This document shows, one piece after another, positions 25,279 through 34,570 of a DNA stretch of 42,457 bases; the stretch's first letter is position 1; each line of letters opens with the position of its first letter. The notes under the pieces are model-generated. The model did not search any database. It had not been told where the DNA came from and saw nothing but the letters and a program-made list of their open reading frames with translations. The translations under genes and the position numbers were made by a program. Source of the DNA: CAZDKK01 sp964506245. Lineage in GTDB: Bacteria > Eisenbacteria > RBG-16-71-46 > CAIMUX01 > WJJG01. Location: contig CAZDKK010000041.1 of the NCBI GenBank assembly GCA_964506245.1, forward strand, positions 1-42,457, read 5' to 3'.

Positions 25279-25425
25279 CCGGCGCGTGGGCGCACCCCGG
25301 TCCTCGCACGAGAGGGAGCGCGTCCCTCCGCGGTCCCGCTCGCACGCTGGGTGCACGTGGCCGCTCGGCGTTAGCCACACATCCGAGTCCCGCCAGCCGC
25401 CGGGATTCCAGGGAGCATGCTTCTG

Positions 25426-27831
25426 ATGGTTCACTTCGTGAGCACCACCCGCGCGGGCAGGGCGCCCGTCGCCAAGCAGATCCTTCTGGCAGGCATCCTC
25501 ATGGCGTCGGCCGCCTTCGGCGCCACCGCCGGGGCCGTCGACATCATCAACCTGCACAACAACACCTCGCAGGGCGTCCCGGCGTCACCGTACGGCGTGG
25601 GCACGCAGGTCACCATCACCGGCGTCGTGACGGTCGGCCACGGCACCTACACCTCCACCTACCTCGACACGTACGTCCAGGATGCCACTGCCGGCATCTC
25701 GCTCTATGACCCGTCCGTGCCCTTCGCCTTCGCGCTGGGCGACAGCATCACCGTCACGGGCACCATCGCTCACTACCGCGGCACGACGGAGATCGACTAC
25801 CAATCCCACGTGCTCCACGCCCACAGCGCTGATCTGCCCGCGCCCGCGCTCGTCACCTGTCACGACGTCGAGTACGCCTTTGGGGGCGCACCTACCTACA
25901 GCGAGCCGAACGAGGGCCGCCTGGTGGTGCTTCAGAACGTCTCCTGGACCGGGAGTTGGCCGACCGGCAGCGGGTCGGTGACCCTTCACGATGCCACGGG
26001 TACGTGCACGATGTTCATCGACCAGGACACGGGCATCCAGAACATGACCCCGCCCACGGGGCCTTTCGATGTGATCGGCATCATCAAGCAGTGGGCCGGG
26101 TATTCTCCGCCCTACACGAGCGGCTACGAATTCCTGCCGCGCTTCCCCGCGGACATTCGCATCCTGCCCGGGCCGCAGATTCTCGACGGGCCGCGCGAGA
26201 CCCATCTCCAGTACGACAATGTCACGATCCACTTCGAGACCGACACACCCACGACGGCCGTCGTGCGCTACGGGCTGACCGCAACCCACGAGCTCGGGAC
26301 CGCCACCGACGGCATCACCGATACAGTCCACGATGTCGTCGTCTCGGGACTCACCGCGGCCAAGATCTATCACTTCGAGGTGACCGTCACGAACCAGGCC
26401 GGCCAGACGACCACGCCCGATCGGCTGTTCTGCTCCGCCTCCGGACCTGGGTGTACGGGGGAGATCATCTGCCTCTTCAACGATTCGGTCGACCATGCCT
26501 TCGCTGGGGCGACCCAAGCCCTGGGGAACCAGGATTTCACGAGCTGGATCATCGAACGGATCAACGCGGCCGCGGGCTCGATCGACGTCGCCATGTACAG
26601 CTTCGACCTGGCCAACGTCGCGAATGCCCTGATCGCAGCCAAGAACCGCGGTGTGACGGTGCGCTTCGTCTACGACTACCGCAGCCCCTATCAGACCCAG
26701 GTCCAGCGGCTGGTCAGCGCCGGCATTCCAGTGATCGACGACACCTTCGGGCCGAACAACGGCGAAGGGTTGATGCACAACAAGTTCTGGATCATCGACG
26801 CGGGCAACGCGGACCCCAGCAAGCCCTGGGTGGTCACCGGCTCCTGGAATGTCACCGACCAGGGGACTTACACGGATCACCAGAACGTCCTGATGGTCCA
26901 GGACCAGGCGATGGCCCGCATCTTCACCGAGGAGTTCAACGAGATGTGGGGCTCCGCCATCTGGCTCCCCAACGCCGACCATTCGCGTTTCGGTGCGAAC
27001 AAGACCGACAACACGCCCAAGTTGCTCAACGTGGCCGGCCGCGAGGTGTCGGTCTACTTCGCCCCGTCGGACGCGTGGATGGGGGCGATGATCCTGGAGG
27101 TGCGCGAGGCCCACAACTCGGTCGACTTCTGCGTGCTCAGCTTCACCCGGTACGACCTGACCAACGAAATGCAGGATCGGTTCGCGACGATCCCGGGCTT
27201 CGCTGTGCGCGGTGTCTTCGATTCTGGGCAGACGGGCGACCCCTACAGCCAATGGTGGCCCATGAGCGGCCAGGGAGAGTTCGCCTGGAACCCGCCCGCC
27301 GACGTGTGGCTCGATGCTGAGCTGGGGCTCCTGCACCACAAGTATCTGCTGATCGACAGCCAGAACGCATCGTCGGACCCGGTCACGATCACCGGCAGCG
27401 CCAACTGGAGCAACTCGGCCATGAACGAGAACGACGAGAACGTGGTCATTGTCCACGATGCCGACGTGACCAACCAGTACCTGCAGGAATACGCGGAGCG
27501 ATACCACGCCGCGGGAGGCACCTCGATCCAGCCGTTCTCGGCGGTGGAACCGGCCGTGGCGGCCGCGCTGGCACCGGTGCTCGGGCCCTCGCCCGCGCGC
27601 TCCGGCTTCCAGCTGCGTTTCGCGCTCTCGCAGGGGGGACCCGTGAAGATCGAGCTGTTCGGCCCCGATGGCCGCCTCGTCGAGCGCGTCCTCGATCGCG
27701 CGCTGGACGCGGGCGAGCACATCGTGCGCTGGCAGCCGAGCACGCCCGGGGCGCTCTCTTCGGGTATGTACTTCGTGCGACTGGCGACGCCCGCCGGGGT
27801 GGCCGAGCGCCGCATGGCCGTGGTGCGATGA
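25426..27831 (+). CDS. Secreted phospholipase D-like protein with FlgD/Por-type C-terminal domain
   Basis: 801 aa from the ATG at 25426 (gggag 10 nt upstream; the ATG at 25417 is too close to it). Signal peptide to about residue 35. Next is an OB-like/DUF5689-type beta domain with VTITGVVT and YVQDATAGISLYD, a fibronectin-like domain around residues 265-340, then two PLD half-sites. Both HxKxxxxD motifs are intact (MHNKFWIID, LHHKYLLID), each followed by a TGSxNxS-type segment (TGSWNVTD, TGSANWS). The last 75 residues (LSQGGPVKIELFGPDGR, SSGMYFVRL) form a FlgD-Ig/secretion-tail domain common in FCB-group exported proteins. Predicted extracellular nuclease or phospholipase; the substrate is unknown. 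Confidence 0.88.
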   Translation: MVHFVSTTRAGRAPVAKQILLAGILMASAAFGATAGAVDIINLHNNTSQGVPASPYGVGTQVTITGVVTVGHGTYTSTYLDTYVQDATAGISLYDPSVPFAFALGDSITVTGTIAHYRGTTEIDYQSHVLHAHSADLPAPALVTCHDVEYAFGGAPTYSEPNEGRLVVLQNVSWTGSWPTGSGSVTLHDATGTCTMFIDQDTGIQNMTPPTGPFDVIGIIKQWAGYSPPYTSGYEFLPRFPADIRILPGPQILDGPRETHLQYDNVTIHFETDTPTTAVVRYGLTATHELGTATDGITDTVHDVVVSGLTAAKIYHFEVTVTNQAGQTTTPDRLFCSASGPGCTGEIICLFNDSVDHAFAGATQALGNQDFTSWIIERINAAAGSIDVAMYSFDLANVANALIAAKNRGVTVRFVYDYRSPYQTQVQRLVSAGIPVIDDTFGPNNGEGLMHNKFWIIDAGNADPSKPWVVTGSWNVTDQGTYTDHQNVLMVQDQAMARIFTEEFNEMWGSAIWLPNADHSRFGANKTDNTPKLLNVAGREVSVYFAPSDAWMGAMILEVREAHNSVDFCVLSFTRYDLTNEMQDRFATIPGFAVRGVFDSGQTGDPYSQWWPMSGQGEFAWNPPADVWLDAELGLLHHKYLLIDSQNASSDPVTITGSANWSNSAMNENDENVVIVHDADVTNQYLQEYAERYHAAGGTSIQPFSAVEPAVAAALAPVLGPSPARSGFQLRFALSQGGPVKIELFGPDGRLVERVLDRALDAGEHIVRWQPSTPGALSSGMYFVRLATPAGVAERRMAVVR

Positions 27832-27921
27832 TATGGCTGTGCGCCCGGCGACGGGCGCCAAGGTGGATGACCCCGGGCCGCGGGATCGGCCGGGGCAGGG
27901 AGAGTCGGAGGGAAAGAAGGG

Positions 27922-28497
27922 ATGCGCCAGATCAAGGGCACACAGACCGAGAAGAACCTGCTGAAAGCCTTCGCTGGGGAGTCGCAGGCGCGAAACCGCT
28001 ACGACTACTTCGCCAGCGTGGCACGCAAGGAGGGCTTCGTCCAGATCGCGGACATCTTCACCGGCACGGCGTTGCAGGAGAAGGAGCACGCGAAGCGGTT
28101 CTTCTCCTTCCTCGAGGGCGGCGCGGTCGAGATCACCGCGGCCTACCCAGCGGGGAAGATCGCGAAGACGGCGGAGAACCTGAAGGCCGCCGCCATGGGC
28201 GAGCGCGAAGAGTGGTCGGAGCTCTATCCTGAATTCGCCAGCGTGGCGCGGAAGGAGGGGTTCGAAGCGGTGGCCAAGCTCTTCGAGTCCGTCTCCGTCG
28301 CGGAGAAGAACCACGAGCGTCGCTATCTGGGCCTGCTGCACAACGTCGAGACGGGCCAGGTGTTCCGCAAGAGTGCGCCCGTCAAGTGGTACTGTAGCAA
28401 CTGCGGCTACGTGCACGAGGGCACCGAGGCGCCGGCTGCGTGCCCGGCCTGCGCCCACCCACAGGCGCACTTCAAGCTATTGGTCGAGAACTGGTGA
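27922..28497 (+). CDS. rbr: Rubrerythrin
   Basis: 191 aa, full length, ATG preceded by ggagggaaagaaggg. Rubrerythrin reduces hydrogen peroxide in the cytoplasm of anaerobic and microaerophilic bacteria. The N-terminal four-helix domain has the di-iron glutamates in AFAGESQARNRYDYFA, LQEKEHAKRFF and VAEKNHERRY. The C-terminal rubredoxin-like domain binds iron with CSNCGYVHEG and CPACAHP. It lies 90 bp after the PLD-like gene on the same strand. It suggests that the host meets low-oxygen conditions, which would suit a selenoprotein user, though this is only circumstantial. Confidence 0.95.
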   Translation: MRQIKGTQTEKNLLKAFAGESQARNRYDYFASVARKEGFVQIADIFTGTALQEKEHAKRFFSFLEGGAVEITAAYPAGKIAKTAENLKAAAMGEREEWSELYPEFASVARKEGFEAVAKLFESVSVAEKNHERRYLGLLHNVETGQVFRKSAPVKWYCSNCGYVHEGTEAPAACPACAHPQAHFKLLVENW

Positions 28498-28550
28498 TCG
28501 CCCGGCCCAGGCCGGAACCGGGGCCGCCGTCACCAACCTTGTCCGCGATG

Positions 28551-28640
28551 CGGCACGCGCACCCGGGATGCGGCACGCGCACCCGGGATGCGGCACGCGG
28601 GCCCGGGATGCGGCACGCGGATCGGTGGACCGGCCAGCGC
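28551..28640. repeat. 20-bp tandem repeat array
   Basis: Unit cggcacgcgcacccgggatg at 28551-28570 and 28571-28590 is exact; 28591-28610 differs by one or two bases, and degenerate units continue to about 28640. The unit is related to the repeats at 25183-25242. Confidence 0.8.
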
Positions 28641-28910
28641 ATCCGCGACCCGGCACGCGTGTCGGAGGACCGGGGCGGGCCTGCGGCCCGCACCCTTAGC
28701 CGCCGGACCCAGCCCCGGCCCCTGCCGCACCGCCTCATGCGGCCCGACGCCGCTCCCTCTGCAGGGCGTGGGCCAGCGCGGCGCGCGAACCGGGCAGCGC
28801 GCACGAGCGGGACGATCCTCCCACTCAACGGATTTCGCCCTGTGGACTTACACGCTCGAGGGCCGGCGGGCCCGTGCTCTGGGAGAGGAGCCGTCCTCCC
28901 GAGCTGTGGG

Positions 28911-28944
28911 GTGAACGGCCGGTGTCCGTACACCGGCTGTTCAT
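28911..28944. terminator. Long hairpin, probable bidirectional terminator
   Basis: Arms 28911-28925 and 28930-28944 pair along 15 positions (two wobbles) around a CCGT loop, 34 bp beyond the methyltransferase stop on the minus strand and between convergent genes. No T-tract follows on either strand, so it may act in a factor-assisted way or stabilise 3' ends. Confidence 0.45.
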
Positions 28945-28978
28945 GTTCACCCGCGAGCGCCGGGGCGGCCGGCCGCCG

Positions 28979-29857
28979 TCAGACGCTGCACCGCAACACA
29001 GGCACCATGCAGCGCGCGCCCTCGGACATGTCGAAGGGCTGGGTGATGGAGAGGTCGCCGAAGGTCGCCACCCAGTCGAACACGCCCGAGAGCTTGACCA
29101 GCACCCGCAGCTCCTGGTGGGTGTAGGTGCGCACCGGGGCGGTGTCCTCGATCGTCTCTGTCTTGTCGCCCTCACGGATTTCCAGCGCGATCGAGAGGTC
29201 GCGAACCTGCGTGATCGGGTCGAGGGTGTGAAGTCCCGGCGCGACGCGGACCTTCACGCACATGTCCCCCCGCCGCGCCTCCCAGGTCTGCACCGGTTCG
29301 AGAGGACCAGCGGTCAGCACCCGCGGGTGCTCCGCCTCGATCACGTACAACCCGCCCCGGCCGAGATTCTTGGCCACGGTGACCAGGTGGGCGATGAGAT
29401 CTTCACTCCGCAGCAGGTATCGGAAGGCGAGGTTGGGGCAAAACGCCAGATCGACCGCCTCGGGGAGCGAGAAGTCGCGCGGATCGGCAAGCAGGATCGC
29501 CCCGCGCCGCTCGCCCGCCTGGGCCAACGCCCCGCTCAGCGTCCCATCCAGGCCGGCCAGGCGGCCGGTGGGTTCCCCGGCCGCCGTCTGGAGCGCCTTT
29601 TCCTCGGCATAGGCCACCATCTCCGGGCTGGGATCGACCCCGTAGGCCACGCAGCCGCGCCGGGCCAGCCAGTGCAGGTGGAAGCCAGGGCCGCAGCAGA
29701 CCTCAACATACGAATCGAGGCGGCCACGCCCCAGGTTGCGGCTCAAGTACTCGAGGAAGCCGCACTCCACCTCCAGGTCGCGATTCCCGAATGCGATGTC
29801 GAAGGGCAGCGGCCGGCTGGTCAGATTCTCGTGCCGCAGCTGGCTGACCGGGAACAT
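28979..29857 (-). CDS. SAM-dependent methyltransferase
   Basis: 292 aa from the ATG at 29857 (gagg 9 nt upstream); the frame runs upstream to 30448 but lies within the divergent phosphatase gene. The Rossmann methyltransferase fold is visible: motif I YVEVCCGPGFHLHWLA, motif II acidic residue in YGVDPSPEMVAYAE, motif post-I LADPRDFSLP and a FCPNLAFRYLL segment. The second half has the beta-rich arm usual in small-molecule methyltransferases of the Methyltransf_25 type. The substrate cannot be predicted. It is divergent from the SpoIIE-type phosphatase gene with about 115 bp between starts. Confidence 0.82.
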   Translation of the reverse strand: MFPVSQLRHENLTSRPLPFDIAFGNRDLEVECGFLEYLSRNLGRGRLDSYVEVCCGPGFHLHWLARRGCVAYGVDPSPEMVAYAEEKALQTAAGEPTGRLAGLDGTLSGALAQAGERRGAILLADPRDFSLPEAVDLAFCPNLAFRYLLRSEDLIAHLVTVAKNLGRGGLYVIEAEHPRVLTAGPLEPVQTWEARRGDMCVKVRVAPGLHTLDPITQVRDLSIALEIREGDKTETIEDTAPVRTYTHQELRVLVKLSGVFDWVATFGDLSITQPFDMSEGARCMVPVLRCSV

Positions 29858-29972
29858 TTTCGGGTTCCTCACTCGTCCATGTCTCTGGTCGCAGGGGCGT
29901 TCGATCTTGCCCGCCCCCGCGGCCTGGAGTAAATGGTGACGCAAGCGCACCCGCGCAGAACCCGCGTACACC

Positions 29973-32582
29973 ATGGCTCGCCGCGGGGCTACTTCGAGAC
30001 CGGTCACGGAGGGCACCTTGGGGTACCTGGCACTGGGCATCTTCCTGTGCAGCGCCCTGGCGTCCCGCTGGATGCCGCTGCGCAGGCTCGGCGCCGAGCC
30101 TCGGCTCCGGTGGATGGTGGCGCTGTGCCTGCTCTGCCTGGTGTTCCTGCGGCTCTCCGCATCCGCCCTAGATCGCTCGATCTTAGCCGGTGAGAGCCCG
30201 GCCTTCCACATACACCTGCTCGTCATCCTGGCGGGGATCGTCACCTGTCTGGCGCTCGGGCTGGGATGGAGCGCGGTGGTAGACGACAGCCGGCGGGGCG
30301 CCCCGCGCGCGGCGACCGTCCTGCTCTTTCTGGTGGCGCTGATCGGGGCACTGGTGGGCCAGAGCTGGATGGCCGTGCTGGCCTTGCCGGTGGCGACGCG
30401 CACGGGGTGGTCCCGCGGCGTCGCGGAGCAGAAGCACCCGCTGGCCACGCTGGTCGGGGTCTTGGGGCTGGCCAGCGTGCTGGCCTGGCCCTCCCTGCCT
30501 CATCCCGCGGGGCCATGGCTCACCTCCGGCGGGCCGGTCGGGACCTCGCTCTTCGGCTTCGCCCGGGTCTTCCTCATCGTGATGCTGGGCGCACTCTCGG
30601 CACGCTACATCCTCGGGCTGGTCTTCGGCGCGCGCCGCATCGGCCGGCGGTTGCTGGTGTCCCACATGCTGGCCGGGCTCGTGCCCGTGGCCCTGGTGAC
30701 GCTCTTCGCGATCCTGATCACGCTGCTGTCCCTGGCCACCTTCAGGGCACAGGTGGCGCTGGATCTGCTGCGCCAACAGCATGCCCTCTCGGAGCAGATG
30801 CTCGCCCGCTGCGTCGGGGAATCGCTCGAGGAGATGGGGACGCACCGGCGCGGACCGGTGTCCCACTGGTCGCCCGAGCTGCTCTCGGAGCTCGCGATCG
30901 CGGTGGGCGAACGCTGGAGCTCGGGGGCGGGCTGGGGGTCTGGCGGGCGGCACCGACCCGACTGCATCCACGTCGCGCTCCGCTCCCCGGGTGGCGGGTT
31001 CGCGGTCTTGAGCCGGGCGGCGCCCGGGGATTCTCTGCTCGTCCCGGTCTACGCCTGGCTCACGCGTCCCGACGACGAGCTCGGGTGCGGGCTGGTCAAG
31101 ACGCAGGGCGCCAGCCTCCACGTGGCCGACTACCGCCTCGCGATCGGCGGCTGGGCGGACAGCAGCTGGATCCGCATCCAGCTCGTCGAGCGCCTGCCGG
31201 GCGGCCGCGTGCGTTTCCTCGAGGATCGCATGCAGGGTCGCGCCAGCATCGAGGAGCTGTTCCGCTATCGGCTGAACGAGCGGGGCGGGCTCGACTTCGT
31301 GTCGGGCGATCGCACGCGGGAGTCCGCCCAGGATGTGGGCGACGAGGGAGCCCCCCTGCGGCGCCGCTCGTCGGCCTTCACCACCGGCACCGCCTACCGG
31401 CTGATGCCCGGCCAGGAATGGGTGCCCGCTTCACGGTCGGCGGCCGGGCGCGATTCGGCAGCGGCCCTGTCGCCGGGCAGCGCCGTGCTGGGAGAGTGGA
31501 GTCGCATCCGGTTGGCTGTGCTGGGCACTGCCACGGTGCGCGATCTCGTTCCCGCGATCCCCGCGGGCGGCACGCCGGTCGAGTACTTCCCCATCTTCAT
31601 CCTGGCCGCGGTGCTCCTGGTCTTCGTCGGCGTGGAGAGCCTCGCGTTCCTCTCAGCGCTGCGCATGGGGCGGTCGATCGCCCATGCGGTTGGCACCCTG
31701 CGCTTCAGCACCGAGCGGCTGCGCCAGGGGGATCTCTCCCATCGCGTCGCGGTCACCGGCGAAGACGAGTTGGCAAATCTGGGCGAGGCCTTCAACGAGA
31801 TGGCAGTCGGCCTCGAGGAGGGCCGCCGGACGCTGCTGGAGAAGGAACGCCTCGAGAGCGAGCTCGCGCTGGCCCGCCAGATCCAGCAACGCCTCTTGCC
31901 GACCATCCCGCCCGACGTTCCCGGCCTGCAGCTGGCGGGGATCTCTGTGCCGGCACGCGAGGTCGGCGGTGACTACTACGACTTCCTGCCGCTGTCGGAT
32001 GGACGGCTGCTGGTGGTGATGGCCGACGTGTCGGGCAAGGGCGCACCCGCGGCGCTGCTGATGTCGAGCGTGCGCGCCTCGCTGCACAGCATGCTCGACG
32101 ATGACACCGAGCTGGCCCACCTCACCGCGCGCTTGAACAAGTTCGTGCACAGTTCGACCTCACCGAGCGAGTTCGTCACCCTCTTCGTCGGCTTGATCGA
32201 TGGGCACACCGGGCGCCTGGCCTACGTGAACGCCGGTCACGAGTACCCGTTCCTGATCCGGCGGGAGGGACGCCTGGAACGTCTGACCGAGGGCGGCCTG
32301 ATGCTGGGCGCCTTCCCCGACATCCGCTACACCGAGGCGGTCGTCCACCTGGACCCCGGCGACGCATTGTTCCTCTTCACGGACGGTCTGACCGACGCGT
32401 ACGGCCCCGAGGAACAGATGTTCGGTGAGGAACGTTGTGAGGAGTGCCTTCGGACCCACGGGAGCAGGGCGCCGGAGCAGCTGCTGCACGCCACCCTGAG
32501 CAGCGTGGATGGCTTTGTCCGCGGGGCCGAGGCGGTCGATGATATCACGCTGCTGGCAGTCCGCAGGGCCCCGCCGCCATAG
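29973..32582 (+). CDS. Membrane SpoIIE/RsbU-type PP2C phosphatase with HAMP domain
   Basis: 869 aa. Seven hydrophobic segments lie within the first 260 residues, followed by an extracytoplasmic region of about 275 residues, an eighth membrane segment near 537-561, a HAMP domain (about 555-615, RQGDLSHRVAVTGEDELANLGEAFNEM) and a C-terminal SpoIIE phosphatase from about 629. Phosphatase signatures are ARQIQQRLLP, REVGGDYYDF, VVMADVSGKGAPAAL, NAGHEYPFL, LFLFTDGLTDAYG and DDITLLAV, with the metal-binding aspartates present. RsbU-like enzymes dephosphorylate an anti-sigma antagonist in response to a sensed signal; no STAS or RsbW partner is nearby. The ATG at 29973 has no ribosome site, and TTG at 30018 with ggaggg upstream is an alternative start. 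Confidence 0.9.
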   Translation: MARRGATSRPVTEGTLGYLALGIFLCSALASRWMPLRRLGAEPRLRWMVALCLLCLVFLRLSASALDRSILAGESPAFHIHLLVILAGIVTCLALGLGWSAVVDDSRRGAPRAATVLLFLVALIGALVGQSWMAVLALPVATRTGWSRGVAEQKHPLATLVGVLGLASVLAWPSLPHPAGPWLTSGGPVGTSLFGFARVFLIVMLGALSARYILGLVFGARRIGRRLLVSHMLAGLVPVALVTLFAILITLLSLATFRAQVALDLLRQQHALSEQMLARCVGESLEEMGTHRRGPVSHWSPELLSELAIAVGERWSSGAGWGSGGRHRPDCIHVALRSPGGGFAVLSRAAPGDSLLVPVYAWLTRPDDELGCGLVKTQGASLHVADYRLAIGGWADSSWIRIQLVERLPGGRVRFLEDRMQGRASIEELFRYRLNERGGLDFVSGDRTRESAQDVGDEGAPLRRRSSAFTTGTAYRLMPGQEWVPASRSAAGRDSAAALSPGSAVLGEWSRIRLAVLGTATVRDLVPAIPAGGTPVEYFPIFILAAVLLVFVGVESLAFLSALRMGRSIAHAVGTLRFSTERLRQGDLSHRVAVTGEDELANLGEAFNEMAVGLEEGRRTLLEKERLESELALARQIQQRLLPTIPPDVPGLQLAGISVPAREVGGDYYDFLPLSDGRLLVVMADVSGKGAPAALLMSSVRASLHSMLDDDTELAHLTARLNKFVHSSTSPSEFVTLFVGLIDGHTGRLAYVNAGHEYPFLIRREGRLERLTEGGLMLGAFPDIRYTEAVVHLDPGDALFLFTDGLTDAYGPEEQMFGEERCEECLRTHGSRAPEQLLHATLSSVDGFVRGAEAVDDITLLAVRRAPPP

Positions 32583-32644
32583 CCTGCGCCGCGCTCAGGC
32601 AGATCGCGGTGCGGCAACCCCGGGCGCGTCGCGCCGCTGCGGTT

Positions 32645-34336
32645 TCAATCGCGCTCCATCGCCTGGCGGAGTCGGGACTCCACCTCGGCCGCGACCCGCG
32701 CCGCGCCTTCGCGCGCCCGGGCGAGCGCTGCTTCCGCGCGCCCGCGGGCATCGCGCGTGAAGTCGGAGGGAGCGAGACCCTGTAGGTTGATGATGACGTT
32801 GTAGTAGGCACCCTCGGCACAGGTGCGGGCCGCCAGCCCGGCGACGCCGGCGTCGCTGAGGGAGTTCTGATTGCCCTTGGCCGCCGCCACGGCGGCTAGC
32901 TCGAGCACCGGCAGGCTGCGCTCGAGCACCCCGAGGGGCACCCGCGTGGCCTGCTCGGTCGCGCGGCGCAGGGCCTCCTCGCGCGCCGCGATCTCCTCGT
33001 CGGTCTTCTTGGGCAGACGCATGGCCGCCATCAGTTCGTTGAACGAGTCCGTGTCGCGGTCGACGTCCTGGAGGAACTCGTCCTTCAGCCGGTGGGCCTG
33101 CACGGCCACCTCTGCCAGATCGGCCTGCACGGCCTCGTACCCCTTCTTGCCCTGCGTCAGAGCCGCCACCATCGCCGCCAGACCCGCGGCGAGCGAGCCG
33201 CACAGCGAGGCCACGCTGCCCCCGCCCGGCGCCGGGGAGCTGCTGGCCAGCTCGTCGACGAAGTCGACGCAGGTCATGTCCACCAGGGCGTTCGCGCGGC
33301 CGCCGACAGCATACTCGATGATCTTCTCCTCGGGCTTGAATGGCGCGACGTCGTTCAGGCCGAGCGAGTGCACGGCCATCTGCACCAGCTCGCGCTCGGA
33401 GACGCCGGGCCACTTGCCCTGCCGCTCGAGGTAGTGGCGCCCGGCCATCAGCATCGCCTCGAGCGGCACCAGCCCCACGATCTCGCTGCCGGTGATGCGG
33501 AGGCCGTACTTCGCCCCGACCTCGCAGCAGGTGTCGAAAGCCTTGTGGATGGACGTGACGTGATAGTTGGTCAGATTGATCGAGACCTGGGCCTTGCCAT
33601 ATTCCTCGATCATCCAGCCGACCGCGCGGCACTCCTGCAACAGCCCTGCGTCGCGCACCTTGTTGCCCGCGGCATCGCGCACGAACCTGCCTTCCGCGTC
33701 GCGCTTGAACCGGCCGGTCTCGCGGATGTCGAGCGCGATCTGGTGGGCGAGCTCCTTGTCGCGCGTGTTGACGTCTACGTTGTAGGCGATCAGGAACTGG
33801 CGGGCACCGATGACGACCGCGCCGGTCTTGGGCAGGAACTCGTCGGGTCCGTAGTCGGGACGCCACTCGGGCTTGCCGACCTTCTCGGGCCAGGCCTCGT
33901 ACTCGCCCACCCGGATGTCCGCCAGGCTCCGGCGCTCGGGCCGCGTGGCCGCGTGCTCGTAGAGGAAGACCGGGATGCCCAGCTCTTCGCCGACGCGCTT
34001 TCCGAGCCGATGGGCCAGCGCGGCGCACTCCTCCATCGTCACGCCGGAGACGGGAACGAAGGGGCAGACGTCCGTGGCGCCCTGTCGCGGGTGCTCGCCG
34101 GTGTGACGGCGCATGTCGATCAGCTCGGCAGCCTTGCGGATCAGTCGGAACGCGCCCTCCACGACGGCATCGGGGTCCCCCACGAAGGTAATCACCGTGC
34201 GGTGGGTGGCGGCACCGGGGTCCACATCCAGCAGCGTCACACCCTCGACGGCTGCAGCCTCGGCCGCAACGGCGTCGATGATTCTGCGATCACGCCCCTC
34301 GCTGATGTTGGGGACACACTCGACGAGCTTCCTCAT
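32645..34336 (-). CDS. ftcD: Bifunctional glutamate formiminotransferase / formimidoyl-THF cyclodeaminase
   Basis: 563 aa, ATG 34336 with ggagg 8 nt upstream. The N-terminal formiminotransferase domain is clear: VECVPNISEGRD, DPGAATHRTVITFVG, HTGEHPRQGATDVCPFVPV with the catalytic His, and LAYN-type VDVNTRDKELA. The C-terminal cyclodeaminase domain from about residue 345 has VDFVDELASSSPAPGGGS, the serine/glycine loop typical of the fold. The enzyme moves the formimino group of histidine breakdown onto tetrahydrofolate and deaminates it to methenyl-THF. No hut genes are present in the window. Confidence 0.95.
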   Translation of the reverse strand: MRKLVECVPNISEGRDRRIIDAVAAEAAAVEGVTLLDVDPGAATHRTVITFVGDPDAVVEGAFRLIRKAAELIDMRRHTGEHPRQGATDVCPFVPVSGVTMEECAALAHRLGKRVGEELGIPVFLYEHAATRPERRSLADIRVGEYEAWPEKVGKPEWRPDYGPDEFLPKTGAVVIGARQFLIAYNVDVNTRDKELAHQIALDIRETGRFKRDAEGRFVRDAAGNKVRDAGLLQECRAVGWMIEEYGKAQVSINLTNYHVTSIHKAFDTCCEVGAKYGLRITGSEIVGLVPLEAMLMAGRHYLERQGKWPGVSERELVQMAVHSLGLNDVAPFKPEEKIIEYAVGGRANALVDMTCVDFVDELASSSPAPGGGSVASLCGSLAAGLAAMVAALTQGKKGYEAVQADLAEVAVQAHRLKDEFLQDVDRDTDSFNELMAAMRLPKKTDEEIAAREEALRRATEQATRVPLGVLERSLPVLELAAVAAAKGNQNSLSDAGVAGLAARTCAEGAYYNVIINLQGLAPSDFTRDARGRAEAALARAREGAARVAAEVESRLRQAMERD

Positions 34337-34493
34337 CGCGAACCTCCGCTGGCCAAGCCGCCCCGCGCATCGCCGGCGGGACAGACAGCCGCGCGGCTGC
34401 GGCCTCCGATTCGGCCCCCGCGCGCTGGGACAAGGGGTGACATGCTAGCACACCGCCGAGGGCACCGACAGCGCTTCCAGGTCCATCTGCACG

Positions 34494-34540
34494 CCCGCCG
34501 ACCTGCCCGCCGACCTGCCGGCCCGCCGACCCGCCGATGC
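34494..34540. repeat. 12-bp tandem repeat
   Basis: Unit cccgccgacctg at 34494-34505 and 34506-34517, followed by two degenerate copies. It lies in the gap between the SHOCT-like gene and ftcD. Confidence 0.65.
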
Positions 34541-34570
34541 GGCCAACGGCGGTCCGCGCCACGGGAGCCA

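Larger units (their letters stand above)
25087..25416. other. Intergenic region between tsaD and the PLD-like gene
   Basis: 330 bp with no gene. It carries 20-bp GC-rich repeats (25183-25242 and a related copy at 25376-25393) and a strong plus-strand promoter at 25249-25278. Confidence 0.7.
28498..28978. other. Non-coding region with tandem repeats and a long hairpin
   Basis: 481 bp between the convergent rubrerythrin and methyltransferase genes. Open frames on both strands are low-complexity products of the repeats and are not credible genes. It contains the 20-bp repeat array (28551-28640) and the hairpin (28911-28944) annotated separately. Confidence 0.7.

Noticed and set aside
25585..28470. 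961-codon minus-strand open frame opposite the PLD-like and rubrerythrin genes
   Set aside because: It spans two recognised plus-strand genes and their gap; no motif is seen and the composition is that of a shadow frame.
28551..28640. 20-bp repeats as a CRISPR array
   Set aside because: The units are directly adjacent, without unique spacers, and no cas gene is present.
28440..29126. Open frames across the repeat region after rubrerythrin
   Set aside because: Low-complexity Arg/Pro/Gly products generated by repeats; no ribosome site or conserved motif.
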